Part shown: piece after piece, positions 36,446-45,819 of the stretch | Layout: every line of letters starts with the position of its first letter | Numbering within the stretch: position 1 is the stretch's first letter | Assembly (NCBI RefSeq): GCF_042647165.1 | Contig: NZ_JBHRUV010000019.1 | DNA: 64,000 nucleotides | Origin: Camelimonas abortus | GTDB lineage: Bacteria > Pseudomonadota > Alphaproteobacteria > Rhizobiales > Beijerinckiaceae | Direction: 5' to 3' (one strand) | Program-made: the position numbers and the translations under genes | Notes under the pieces: generated by a model | Told to the model about the DNA's origin: nothing | The model's input: only the letters and a program-made list of their open reading frames with translations | The model's database searches: none

Positions 36446-36568
36446 CCTTGTCGCGCAGGACCATGGGCGCGGACCACGGCCGCAATGGCGGCGCGGCGGA
36501 TGGTCCGCCGGACGCGCCCGCAGGGCGCCGCGGCGCGCCCGGCGCAGCCGCCAGGGGAGAGATGCTGC

Positions 36569-39500
36569 ATGACAGGGCTGACCGGAACGGACTCCGCCGG
36601 CGCGCGGCCGCCGGCATGGCGGCTGCCCGTCGCCGGGGACGCGGGAATCATCCGCATCAGCGCAGCCGGCGGCCAGGGAATCGCCGCCGGCGTCCTGCCC
36701 AACGGCGCCGTTTGCTGGCTGGCGCATGAGCCTGCGGACGGGCAGGGGGCGGTGATGATCAGCCAGGTCGCCGGCTCCGGCCTCGCCTGGGGCATCGGCC
36801 GCCTCGTGCTGCGCGTGGGGGGCGAGGACGCGCCGGCCGACCTGCTCGGCCCCGGTTTTGACGGCGTCTTCGCCGCGGCCGGCGACTGCGCCGTCTGGGA
36901 GGGGCGCGCGCCCCGTGACCTCGCCTGGCGGCTGACGCTGCGCCTGCACGCCCACGCGCCGCTGTGGACCTGGCGGCTGGAGCTGCGCAACCACGGCGCC
37001 GCCGTGGCGCGCGCCGACGTGCTGTTCATCCAGGATCTGGGCCTCGGCGACCGCGGCTTCCTGATGAACAACGAGGCCTACGCCAGCCAGTACATTGACC
37101 ACACCGTGGTCCGCGACGGCGACCGCGGTCCGGTGATCCTCAGCCGCCAGGCGCTGGACCAGGGCGGCCGCCGCCCGTGGGCCGCCCATGGCGGCCTCAC
37201 GCCCGTGGCCGGCTACGCCACCGACGCCGCCGACGTGTTCGGCCCCGCCTTCCGTGGCGCGGGGACGCTGGCCACGCGCTTCGGCGCGCCGCTGCCCTCA
37301 CGCGTTCTGCAGCGCGAAACCGCCTGCGCGGCGCTGCTCTCCGCGCCGGTGACGCTGGCGCCGGGCGGCGCGGCGGTCACCGGTTTCTTCGGCCTGTTCC
37401 AGCCGGACCATCCGGCCGCCTCCGGCGCGGGCGACCTGGCGGCGGTCACGGCCGCCCTGGCGGCGTGCGCGGCGGCGCCTCCGGCCGCGGCTGGGCTGGA
37501 GCTGCGGCCGGCGCGGCGTTCGCTGCTGCAGACCGCGCCGTCCCTGGCCGTGCGCGCCCTCACGGAGGCCGAAATCGCGGCCCTGTGGCCGCAGCGCCTT
37601 TCGGAGGAGCGCATCGACGGCGCGCTGGCTTCCTTCTTCGTTCCCGACGGCGACCATAACCGCCATGTGGCGCTGCGGGACAAGGAGCTGGCGATGCAGC
37701 GCCGGCACGGCGCCATCATCCGCACCGGCGAGGGCGTGCTGCCCGCGGACGACATTTTCTGCGCGACCTGCTGGATGCACGGCGTGTTCGGCGCGCAGCT
37801 CACCCTGGGCAACACCTCGTTTCACAAGCTGTTTTCGGTCTCGCGCGACCCGTTCAACATCACCCGCGCTAGCGGGCTGCGCCTGCTGGTGGACCAGGGC
37901 GACGGCTGGCGGCTGCTGGCCACGCCCTCCGCCTTCGAGATCAGCCTCAACGGCTGCCGCTGGATTTACGCGACGGAGCGGGGCCGCGTCACCGTCAGCG
38001 CTTTCGCCAGCGTCGCCCGTCCCGTGCTGCGCTGGGAGGTGACGGCGGACGGCGCGCCGGCGCGGCTGCTCGTCGCCGGTCACTGCGTCATGGGCGAGCG
38101 GGAGGCAGCCCAGAGCGCCGCGGCGGTGGTGGACGCCGCCGCGGGCCGCGTCCTGCTGCGGCCGGACCCGCAGTCGCTGTGGGGCCAGCGCTATCCGGAA
38201 TCGGTTTATGTCGTGCAGGCGGGCGATCCGGCGGCGGTCCGGCTCATCGCCGGCTCGGAGGCGCTGTATGACGGCGACGCTCCCCAAGCGCGCGAGCCGT
38301 GGCTGGTCATCGCCACCGGGGCGGTGAACGCCTTTTCCTTCATCGTCACCGGCAGCCTCACCGACCCGGCGGCGGCGCTGGCCCTGGCGGATGAGGCGGC
38401 GCGGTGGGACGCAGACGCCGAACGGGCCGCCGCCGCCCGTTACTGGACGCGCCTGACGCGCGGCCTCGCCGTGAGCGGGGACGCGCGGGCGCAGGCCCTG
38501 TCGCTGGCGGCGCCGTGGCTGGTCCAGAACGCCCTCATCCACGTTTCCGTTCCGCACGGGCTGGAGCAGTACACCGGCGCCGCCTGGGGCACGCGCGACG
38601 TCTGCCAGGGGCCCGTGGAGATGCTGCTGGCGCTGGGGCATGACGCGCCGGCGCGGGAGATCATGCTGGCGGTGTTCGCCGAGCAGTACGCAGGCCGGGG
38701 CGACTGGTCGCAGTGGTTCATGCCGCCGCCCTATTCCTTCATCCGCGACCGCTCCAGCCACGGCGACGTCATCATCTGGCCGCTGAAAATGGTCTGCGAC
38801 TACATCGAGGCCACCGGCGACGTCAGCTGTCTCGACGCGCAGGTTCCCTGGCGCAATTACGACGACGCAAGCGCCACCGCGGAAACCGCCCCGCTGGCCG
38901 GACACGTCGACGTGCTGCTGCAGGCCGTGGCCAGCCAGTATCTGCCGGGCACGCATCTCGTCCGGCTGGGGGAGGGCGACTGGAATGATTCGCTGCAGCC
39001 GGCCGACCCCTCGCTGAAGGGGCGCATGGTCAGCAGCTGGACGGTGGCGCTGCTGTACCAGCAGCTTGTCCGTTACGCCGCCGTGCTGGAGCGGGCCGGG
39101 CGCCCCGGGGCGGAGGGGCTGCGCCGTGAGGCGCAGGCGATGAGGCGCGAGGTCAACGCGCTGCTGATCCGCGACGGGGTGATCGCCGGTTACGGGCTGT
39201 TCGCGCAGGGGCGGTACGACGGCGCGCCGCCGGAGCTGCTGCTGCATCCCTCCGACCGGCGCACCGGGGTGCGCTACTCAATGCTGCCCATGGCGCGGGC
39301 CATCGCCGGCGGGCTGTTCACGCCGGAGCAGGCGGAGCGGCATCTGGCCATTATCCGCGACCACCTCGCCGGGCCGGACGGCGTGCGGCTGATGGACCGG
39401 CCGCTGCCCTATCGCGGCGGCGTGGAGACCATGTTCCGCCGCGCGGAGTCGGCGGCCTGCTTCGGCCGCGAGATCGGGCTGATGTACACGCACGCCCACC

Positions 39501-39919
39501 TGCAATACGCCCAGGCGCTGGCGGCGCTGCTGGCGGCGGCGCGGGACGACGCCGGGCGCGCGGCGCTGCAGGAGGCGCTGGTGACGGCGCTCGCGCAGGT
39601 CAATCCGGCGGACGTTTGCGCGGTGACGCCCAACGCCAGCCCCCGCCAGCGCAACGCCTACTTCAGCAGCTCGGACGCGGCCTTCGACAACCGCGCCCAG
39701 GCCGACGCCGAATGGGAGCGGGTGCGGGCCGGGGCCATCGCCGTGGACGGCGGCTGGCGCATCTATTCGAGCGGCCCGGGGCTGTTCCTGAACCTGCTGG
39801 CGCGGGACGTCCTGGGCCTGCGCCGCGACTGGGGCGCGTGGCGGCCCCGCGGCGCGCCGCCGCCGGCCTTCGTCGCGCGCATTGCGGCGCCGCCGGAGCA
39901 GTGGCCGGCGACCGGCTGA
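36569..39919 (+). CDS. GH94 phosphorylase, probably 1,2-beta-oligoglucan phosphorylase
   Basis: A 1116-residue glycoside phosphorylase of family GH94. The catalytic (alpha/alpha)6 part holds the general-acid motif GEGDWNDSLQP, preceded by YTGAAWGTRDVCQGPVEM and SSHGDVIIWPLKM. Near the end are TPNASPRQRN and AYFSSSDAAF. Cellobiose phosphorylases are about 800 residues; a length near 1100 fits the 1,2-beta-oligoglucan (sophoro-oligosaccharide) phosphorylase subgroup, as in Listeria innocua Lin1839. It would convert beta-1,2-glucan oligomers and phosphate to glucose 1-phosphate. No signal peptide, so cytosolic. The ATG at 36569 has GGGGAGA 8 bases upstream. Neighbouring GH144-like and GH3 genes support the call. 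Confidence 0.75.
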   Translation: MTGLTGTDSAGARPPAWRLPVAGDAGIIRISAAGGQGIAAGVLPNGAVCWLAHEPADGQGAVMISQVAGSGLAWGIGRLVLRVGGEDAPADLLGPGFDGVFAAAGDCAVWEGRAPRDLAWRLTLRLHAHAPLWTWRLELRNHGAAVARADVLFIQDLGLGDRGFLMNNEAYASQYIDHTVVRDGDRGPVILSRQALDQGGRRPWAAHGGLTPVAGYATDAADVFGPAFRGAGTLATRFGAPLPSRVLQRETACAALLSAPVTLAPGGAAVTGFFGLFQPDHPAASGAGDLAAVTAALAACAAAPPAAAGLELRPARRSLLQTAPSLAVRALTEAEIAALWPQRLSEERIDGALASFFVPDGDHNRHVALRDKELAMQRRHGAIIRTGEGVLPADDIFCATCWMHGVFGAQLTLGNTSFHKLFSVSRDPFNITRASGLRLLVDQGDGWRLLATPSAFEISLNGCRWIYATERGRVTVSAFASVARPVLRWEVTADGAPARLLVAGHCVMGEREAAQSAAAVVDAAAGRVLLRPDPQSLWGQRYPESVYVVQAGDPAAVRLIAGSEALYDGDAPQAREPWLVIATGAVNAFSFIVTGSLTDPAAALALADEAARWDADAERAAAARYWTRLTRGLAVSGDARAQALSLAAPWLVQNALIHVSVPHGLEQYTGAAWGTRDVCQGPVEMLLALGHDAPAREIMLAVFAEQYAGRGDWSQWFMPPPYSFIRDRSSHGDVIIWPLKMVCDYIEATGDVSCLDAQVPWRNYDDASATAETAPLAGHVDVLLQAVASQYLPGTHLVRLGEGDWNDSLQPADPSLKGRMVSSWTVALLYQQLVRYAAVLERAGRPGAEGLRREAQAMRREVNALLIRDGVIAGYGLFAQGRYDGAPPELLLHPSDRRTGVRYSMLPMARAIAGGLFTPEQAERHLAIIRDHLAGPDGVRLMDRPLPYRGGVETMFRRAESAACFGREIGLMYTHAHLQYAQALAALLAAARDDAGRAALQEALVTALAQVNPADVCAVTPNASPRQRNAYFSSSDAAFDNRAQADAEWERVRAGAIAVDGGWRIYSSGPGLFLNLLARDVLGLRRDWGAWRPRGAPPPAFVARIAAPPEQWPATG

Positions 39920-40064
39920 GAGGGGCGGCGCGGACGAATCCGGCGTTCCCCGCACATGCCTTGGGGGGAGGGCGTTCCGGACGGCGCCTGCGGCGCCCGC
40001 GACGGGCCCGCCGTCGCGGGACAGCCGCGGCCCGCACGGGCGGCCCCGCCCGCCGCCGGCGCCT

Positions 40065-41336
40065 TCAGGTTGCGGCGGCGCGGGTGAAGCCGAGCGCGGA
40101 GAGCCCCTGCTTCACCTCCGGGCAGCTCATGAACAGCTCCCACAGCAGCCCGCTGCGGTAGTTCTCGATCATGCAGACGACCGGCCCCTGGTCGATGGCG
40201 ATGTGCGCCTGCGAGGTCCAGTTCCGCGCCTCGCAAAAGGACGAGACGAAGCCGAGGTCCGTCCAGATGCGGTCGCCCTTCTCCTCATAGAAATGCCGCA
40301 GCGCCGCCAGCGACTCGTCCGGCGTGTAGGGCATGGAGCTAACCGCCGCCGTCGGCGAGATCACGCCGATGTCCTCTGTCGGCGACAGCGCCCGGTAGCC
40401 CTGGTCCGTCTCCGTGGCGGTCAGGCCCCAGCAGTCGGGGCCGTAGCCCGCCCAGCCGCGCGGATTGCGGATGCAGTACGCCCGGTTGATCAGGGTGTGG
40501 CGCACGTTCTGCGTCCAGTAGTCGGCGTAACGGTCCGAAAGCCCGCGCGGATCGAGGCCCTGGAAGCTGTAATGGGCGAAGAACAGCGGCCCGCCCCAGT
40601 CCGGCCCCAGCGGCAGCTCCATGCCCTCATAGACCCTGCGGTTGTCAAAGGCGCGCGCCTCGGCGTAGCCGCGGTGATAGACGCGCGGCGGCGCCGGGTG
40701 GCGCGGCGCCGAAACCGCCAGCACATAGGTGATCAGGCACTCGTTCCAGCCGCGGATCTCGTGATCCAGCGCCCAGCCGTGATTGGGGCTCCAGTGCCAG
40801 TACAGCACCGCCTGGCCGCCGCGGGTGAACCAGCTCCATTCCGTCTCCGACCACAGGATGTCCGCCCAGTGGCGGATCTCCCCCTCCACCGGATCGTCGC
40901 GGTGGAAATACTGGCGCGCGCACAGCAGCCCCATCATCAGATAGGACGTCTCCACGAGGTCGGCCCCGTCGTCCTTGCGGCTGAAGGGAATGGTCGCGCC
41001 GGTGGCGCCGTTGAGCCAGTGGGGAAACGCCCCGTGATAGGTGGGGCAGCCGATGAGGAAGCGCACGATCTTCAGCACCCGCTCCGCCGCCTCCGCCCGG
41101 CTGACGAAGCCGCGCTCCACCCCCGCCAGAATGGCCATGAGGCCAAAGCCGCTGCCGCCCGTCGCCACCAGGTCCGGCCGGCTGGCCAGATAGTCGGAGC
41201 GCTCGTAGGCGAGGCCGGAGACCGGATGGGCGAAGTCCCAGAAATAGCGGAAAGTGTTGCGCTGCACCTCGTCCAGCAGCGCGCTGTCGCTCAGTCCGCG
41301 CCGCACCGGCGCCATGCTGAAGGGCTGTTCCGCCAT
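40065..41336 (-). CDS. Glucoamylase-family protein, GH144-like endo-beta-1,2-glucanase
   Basis: A 423-residue protein of the glycoamylase-like family (PF10091), which includes the GH144 endo-beta-1,2-glucanases. Recognisable elements are LLDEVQRNTFRYFWDFAHP near the start, TGGSGFGLMAI, DLVETSYLMMGLL, WNECLITYVLA, SFQGLDPRG, WGLTATE and SPTAAVSSMPYTPDES. There is no signal peptide from the chosen ATG, so it may act inside the cell, which is unusual for an endo-glucanase. It follows the ABC transporter gene by 48 bases on the same strand and converges with the GH94 gene. Confidence 0.75.
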   Translation of the reverse strand: MAEQPFSMAPVRRGLSDSALLDEVQRNTFRYFWDFAHPVSGLAYERSDYLASRPDLVATGGSGFGLMAILAGVERGFVSRAEAAERVLKIVRFLIGCPTYHGAFPHWLNGATGATIPFSRKDDGADLVETSYLMMGLLCARQYFHRDDPVEGEIRHWADILWSETEWSWFTRGGQAVLYWHWSPNHGWALDHEIRGWNECLITYVLAVSAPRHPAPPRVYHRGYAEARAFDNRRVYEGMELPLGPDWGGPLFFAHYSFQGLDPRGLSDRYADYWTQNVRHTLINRAYCIRNPRGWAGYGPDCWGLTATETDQGYRALSPTEDIGVISPTAAVSSMPYTPDESLAALRHFYEEKGDRIWTDLGFVSSFCEARNWTSQAHIAIDQGPVVCMIENYRSGLLWELFMSCPEVKQGLSALGFTRAAAT

Positions 41337-41384
41337 CTGTGTCTCCCCTCGTGGCCGCGTCGCCGGCGCGGCGCTCCTGCGACG

Positions 41385-43220
41385 TCAGTCTGTTGCGTCA
41401 TGGGCCGGTCCGTCGTCCGCGCCCGGCGGCGGCGTGTTGATCCGCTGCAGCCGCAGGGTGCGGGTGAAGTGGCCGGAACGGTCCTCGACGGCGCTGGTGT
41501 AGATCAGGCCGATGTCCGGCAGCTGCCGGCTGAAGGTGCGCCGCAGCGCCGCCGCCTCCGCCGGGTCCAGCTCGTTCAGCGCCTCGTCCATGATCACCCA
41601 GCGCGGATGCTGCAGCATGGCCCGGGCCAGCGCCAGCCGCTGCTGCTCGTCCATGGGCAGCTCGCGGTCCCAGGAGGCCACCACGTCGAGGCTGTCGGCG
41701 AGGCGCTCCATGCCCACCTTGCGCAGGGCCTCGGTCACGTCCGCGTCGCTCACCTTGCCGCTGCAGGCGTAGAGCACGGACTCGCGCAGCGGGCCGCGCG
41801 GCAGGAACGGCGCCCGCGGCAGAAACGCCACCTGCTCCCGCGGCGGCATGACGATGGTTCCGGAGCCGCGCCGCCACAGGCCGGCCAGCGCCCGGAACAG
41901 CGTGCTCTTGCCGGAGCCGGCGTCGCCGTAGACCAGCACCCGCTCGCCGGGGGGCACACGCAGGTCGCTTTCCAGCCGGGCGATATGGTCGCGGAAGTGC
42001 AGCTCCAGCCCCGTGATGACGATCTCGTCGCCGGCGCCCTCGACGCGCCTGATATGCGGCCGGCCGCTGGACGCCGGCTGTTCGTCCAGCGCCACCAGCG
42101 CCTGGCGGAACGCCACCACCCGGATCAGCGTGGCGCGCCAGTCGGCGATGGTGGCGAAATTGTCCACGAACCAGCGCAGCGCCTGCTGCACCTGGTTGAA
42201 CGCTCCCACCGCCATCATCAGCGCGCCGAAGCTGAGCTTGCCGCTGAAATAGGCCGGCGCGGCGACGATGATCGGCGCCACCAGCGCGAACCAGCCGTAG
42301 CCGGAGGTGATCCAGGTGAGCCGCGTCAGCGCCGAAACCAGGCTGCGCATGGCCGCCAGCACCTTGTCCAGCGGCTGCTCCAGCGCCGCCCGCTCGTGGG
42401 CCTCGCCGCGCTCCAGCGTCATGGCGTCCACGTGCTCGTTGGTGCGCACCATGGCCACGCGCAGCTCCGCCTCGCGGGAGTAGCGCTCGCTGTTGAGATG
42501 GATCAGCCGCCGGCCGGACAGCCAGCTGAGCCAGGAGGCGACGCCGGAATAGAACAGCGCCGCCCACACCATGTAGCCGGGAATGGCGAAGTCCCGCCCG
42601 TCCCAGGTGAACACCACGCTGCTGGACAGCATCCACAGCACGCCCACGAAACTGAACAGCAGCAGCGTGGACTGGAACAGGCCGATGCCCAGCTGGGCCG
42701 AAAGCTCCGTCAGGTGGCGCACGTCCTCGGCCATGCGCTGGTCCGGGTTGACGCCGATGTCGCCCGAGCGGCTGATGCGGTAGGCCCGTCCGGGCTTGAG
42801 CCACTGGTCGAGCAGGTCGCGCGTGGCCTGTTTGCGCAGCACAAGCTTGAGCATTTCCTGCAGCCAGGTCTGGGCCACCACCAGGCACAGCAGGACGCCG
42901 GCGATGATGGCGAACTGGCCGAGCTGGTTGAGGAAAGCGCTGAAGTTGCGGGCGGAGAGGGCGTCGTAGAACGGCTGGTTCCAGGCGTTGAGCCGGATCT
43001 GCATGAAGGCGACGCCGCTCACCACGACGATGATGCCAAGCACGATCATGCCCAGCTGGTTGCGCTCCGGCGAGACGATGGCCGAGCGCAACAGCAGCAT
43101 CATGTCGGCGAACAGCACGCGGGGCGTGTCGACCGGATGGCCCGCCAGATCGTCCGGCTGGCCGCGCGCGGGCGTGGGCGAAGCGTCCTTTTCCGTCTTC
43201 CTGTCCCTGGCGCTGGCCAT
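41385..43220 (-). CDS. SbmA/BacA/YddA-type ABC transporter (fused permease-ATPase)
   Basis: A 611-residue half-transporter. The N-terminal 370 residues form a transmembrane domain of the ABC_membrane_2 (SbmA/BacA/ABCD) type, with WNQPFYDALSARN after the first helix, NPDQRMAEDVRHLTEL, and FSFVGVLWML. The ATPase has Walker A GDAGSGKST and Walker B WVIMDEALNELD. Its ABC signature is degenerate, reading LPMDEQQRLALARAM where LSGGQ is usual; EQQR-type signatures are common in this subfamily. Relatives move peptides, vitamin B12 or fatty acids. Pairing with a glucanase gene suggests, but does not show, an oligosaccharide or surface-related role. Confidence 0.88.
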   Translation of the reverse strand: MASARDRKTEKDASPTPARGQPDDLAGHPVDTPRVLFADMMLLLRSAIVSPERNQLGMIVLGIIVVVSGVAFMQIRLNAWNQPFYDALSARNFSAFLNQLGQFAIIAGVLLCLVVAQTWLQEMLKLVLRKQATRDLLDQWLKPGRAYRISRSGDIGVNPDQRMAEDVRHLTELSAQLGIGLFQSTLLLFSFVGVLWMLSSSVVFTWDGRDFAIPGYMVWAALFYSGVASWLSWLSGRRLIHLNSERYSREAELRVAMVRTNEHVDAMTLERGEAHERAALEQPLDKVLAAMRSLVSALTRLTWITSGYGWFALVAPIIVAAPAYFSGKLSFGALMMAVGAFNQVQQALRWFVDNFATIADWRATLIRVVAFRQALVALDEQPASSGRPHIRRVEGAGDEIVITGLELHFRDHIARLESDLRVPPGERVLVYGDAGSGKSTLFRALAGLWRRGSGTIVMPPREQVAFLPRAPFLPRGPLRESVLYACSGKVSDADVTEALRKVGMERLADSLDVVASWDRELPMDEQQRLALARAMLQHPRWVIMDEALNELDPAEAAALRRTFSRQLPDIGLIYTSAVEDRSGHFTRTLRLQRINTPPPGADDGPAHDATD

Positions 43221-43619
43221 TCAGTGCTCCCTCGCCGTGGCGGCCGGCGCCCGTGTGGAGCTCTCCGGCGGCGCCGCGTCGCCGCCCGGCGTGGCGCAGA
43301 CCGCCGCACAAGGCCGGGGCGCCCGGAAAGGGCGACCCTGAACGTTTCCGGCAGGCCCCCCGGCGGCGCCGACGGGGGGCGGCCGGATTCTGGCGCCCCT
43401 GCGCCGGGACTGCAACGCGCATGCGCGATGGCCGGGGCCCTTTGCAGTGCGCGTCGCGTCGCGGTGAGGCGCGAACGCACTGGCGCGACGGCGCGCAAAC
43501 GGGCATTCTTGGACGCTGAATGGAACGGGCCCCGCCGCCCCGGCCGCGCGCCGCGGCGCCGGCAGGCGGCGCGCCCGCTCCAGCCGGCGTCTGGTCCCGC
43601 CATTTTTCCGGGAGCGCGC
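43221..43619. other. Divergent promoter region of the glucan locus
   Basis: A 399-base gap between the ABC gene (minus) and the GH3 gene (plus). It should hold both promoters. No regulator gene or clear operator is visible. Confidence 0.45.
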
Positions 43620-45770
43620 ATGAGCCGCATTGCTGGCCTCTCGCCTGAAGACGTGCTGGCCCGCATGACGCTGGCCGAGAAAATCGGCCAGCTGAACATG
43701 GTCACGGCCGACACGGTGGTCACCGGTCCGGCGGGTCCGCCGGACGGGCTTAAGGATGTCGGCGCCGGCCGGGTCGGCGCCGTGCTCAACCTGTGGGGGC
43801 CGGAGACTTGGGCCCTTCAGCGCAGGGCGGTGGAGGAGACGCGCCTCGGCGTGCCGCTGCTGTTCTGCCTCGACGTGATACACGGCCACCGCACGGTGTT
43901 CCCGGTTCCGCTGGGCGAGGCGGCGGCCTTTGACGAGGCGCTGTGGCGGGAGACGGCGGCGGGCGCCGCCGCCGACGGCGTGGCGCTCACCTTCGCCCCC
44001 ATGGCCGACGTCGCGCGCGATCCGCGCTGGGGCCGCATCTGCGAGAGCGCCGGAGAGGATCCGCTGGTCAACGCCCGCATGGCCGCGGCCAGGGTCGCCG
44101 GCTTCCAGGGCGACGATCTGGCCGCGCCAGACCGCATCGCCGCCACCGTCAAGCATTTCGTCGCCTATGGCGCGGGCGCGGGCGGGCGCGAATATGACGC
44201 GGTCGACGTCTCCGCCCATGCGCTGGAGACGGTGTATTTCCCGCCGTTCCACGCCGCCGTGCGCGCCGGGGTCGCAGCGGTGATGGCGGCCTTTCCCGCC
44301 GTGAACGGCGCGCCCGTCCACGCCAGCCGCGCGCTGCTCACCGGCCAGCTGCGCGCGGCGTGGGGGTTCGGCGGCGTGATCATCGCCGACTACAACGGCG
44401 TGTCCGAACTCATCGTCCATGGCGCGGCGGAGAATGGCCTTGAGGCGGCGGCGCTGGCCTTCAGCGCCGGCGTCGACGTGGACATGTGCTCCGGCCTTTA
44501 CCTGCGCCATCTGGCGGAGGCGGTGGAGAAGGGGCTGGTGGACGCCGCCGCCGTGGACGCGGCGGCGCTGCGCGTGCTGCGGCTGAAGCAGCGCCTCGGC
44601 CTGTTCGAGGATCCGTTTCGCGGTCAGGATCCGGCCGGCGGCGGCGCGTCGCGTCCGGCCGCCATCCGCCGCACGGCGCGCCGCGCCGCCCAGGCCTCGT
44701 TCACCCTGCTGCAGGACCCGCGCCAGCTGCTGCCGCTGCCCGCCGACCTGCGCCGCATCGCGGTGATCGGCGAGCTGGCGACGTCCGCCCGGGACATGCT
44801 CGGCGCCTGGGCGATCAGCGGCGACCGTTCCGGCGTGGTCACCATCGCCGACGGCGTGCGGGAGGCCTGGCCGCAGGCGCGCACGGCGGTCTGCGGCGAC
44901 GACGTCGCCGCGGCTTTCCGCCTGGCGAGCCGGGCGGACGTCGCCATCCTTTGCATCGGGGAAACTGCGGACATGAGCGGGGAGGGCCGGTCGCGCGCCG
45001 CGCCCGGCCTGCCCGAGCGTCATGAGGCGCTGTTGCAGGCCACGCTGGCCGCCGGCCGGCCGGTGGTCGTGCTGCTGTCCTCGGGGCGGCCGCTGGCGGC
45101 GCCGCGGCTGTTCGCCTCGGACTGCGCCGTGCTGGCCATATGGGGGCCAGGCGCCGAGGCCGGGCGCGCCGTGGCCGACGTGCTGTGCGGCGCCGTCAGC
45201 CCCGGCGGGCGCACGCCGGTGACGTGGCCGCGGGACGTGGGCCAGATTCCGCTGCATTACGCCCGGGGGACCACCGGACGCCCCCACCGGGACGGCCAAC
45301 GTTTCACCAACGGTTACGCCGACCTGCCGCTTGAGCCGCAGTTCTGTTTCGGTCACGGCCTGTCCTACGCCCGCTTTGTCTGGTCCGGGCTGCGGGTGGA
45401 GGGCGACGCCCGCGCGCCGGAGGCGCCGCTGGCCATTTCCCTCGCCGTGCGCCACGCTGGTCCGCGCCGGTCCGGCGGCGGCTGGAACGGCCCCGCGACG
45501 GAAACGGTGTTCCTGTTCGTGCGGGCGCGCAGTCCGGGCCGTGCGCGGCCGCAGCTGCTGCTGCGTGATTTCGCGCGCATCTCCCTGGAGCCGGGCCAGG
45601 AGGGGCGGGTGGTTTTCCGCGCGACGCTGGCCGGGCTGGCGGCGGAGGGAACGGCGGCGCCGGAGCCACCGTCGTTTCTGGAGGTCATCGTCGCCGCCAG
45701 CGCCGATCTCGCCGCCAGCGCCGCGGACGGGCGCTGCCTGCGCCAGGTTCTGGCCGGCGGGGGCGGATGA
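43620..45770 (+). CDS. GH3 beta-glucosidase
   Basis: A 716-residue family GH3 enzyme. The N-terminal barrel has MTLAEKIGQLNM, LLFCLDVIHGHRTVFPVPLG, ARDPRWGRICESAGEDP, the KHF(V)AYGA motif, and the nucleophile Asp in VIIADYNGVSEL. The second domain includes VILCIGETADMSGEGRSR and VVVLLSSGRPL, followed by the QFCFGHGLSYARF segment leading to a fibronectin-like C-terminal domain. It removes beta-linked glucose from oligosaccharide ends; beta-1,2 specificity is inferred from context. No signal peptide, so probably cytosolic. ATG at 43620 with GGGAG five bases upstream. The same frame stays open far upstream over other genes, but this is the only supported start. Confidence 0.9.
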   Translation: MSRIAGLSPEDVLARMTLAEKIGQLNMVTADTVVTGPAGPPDGLKDVGAGRVGAVLNLWGPETWALQRRAVEETRLGVPLLFCLDVIHGHRTVFPVPLGEAAAFDEALWRETAAGAAADGVALTFAPMADVARDPRWGRICESAGEDPLVNARMAAARVAGFQGDDLAAPDRIAATVKHFVAYGAGAGGREYDAVDVSAHALETVYFPPFHAAVRAGVAAVMAAFPAVNGAPVHASRALLTGQLRAAWGFGGVIIADYNGVSELIVHGAAENGLEAAALAFSAGVDVDMCSGLYLRHLAEAVEKGLVDAAAVDAAALRVLRLKQRLGLFEDPFRGQDPAGGGASRPAAIRRTARRAAQASFTLLQDPRQLLPLPADLRRIAVIGELATSARDMLGAWAISGDRSGVVTIADGVREAWPQARTAVCGDDVAAAFRLASRADVAILCIGETADMSGEGRSRAAPGLPERHEALLQATLAAGRPVVVLLSSGRPLAAPRLFASDCAVLAIWGPGAEAGRAVADVLCGAVSPGGRTPVTWPRDVGQIPLHYARGTTGRPHRDGQRFTNGYADLPLEPQFCFGHGLSYARFVWSGLRVEGDARAPEAPLAISLAVRHAGPRRSGGGWNGPATETVFLFVRARSPGRARPQLLLRDFARISLEPGQEGRVVFRATLAGLAAEGTAAPEPPSFLEVIVAASADLAASAADGRCLRQVLAGGGG

Positions 45771-45819
45771 CGCGCCGCCCCCCGCCGGCGCGGGGAGCGG
45801 ACGACAGGAGGATCGCGCC

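Noticed and set aside
39882..43619. A stop-free plus-strand frame of 1962 codons running into the GH3 gene
   Set aside because: It lies antisense to the well-supported GH144-like and ABC genes and its translation is low-complexity. Long open antisense frames are expected at this GC content; only the part from 43620 is GH3.
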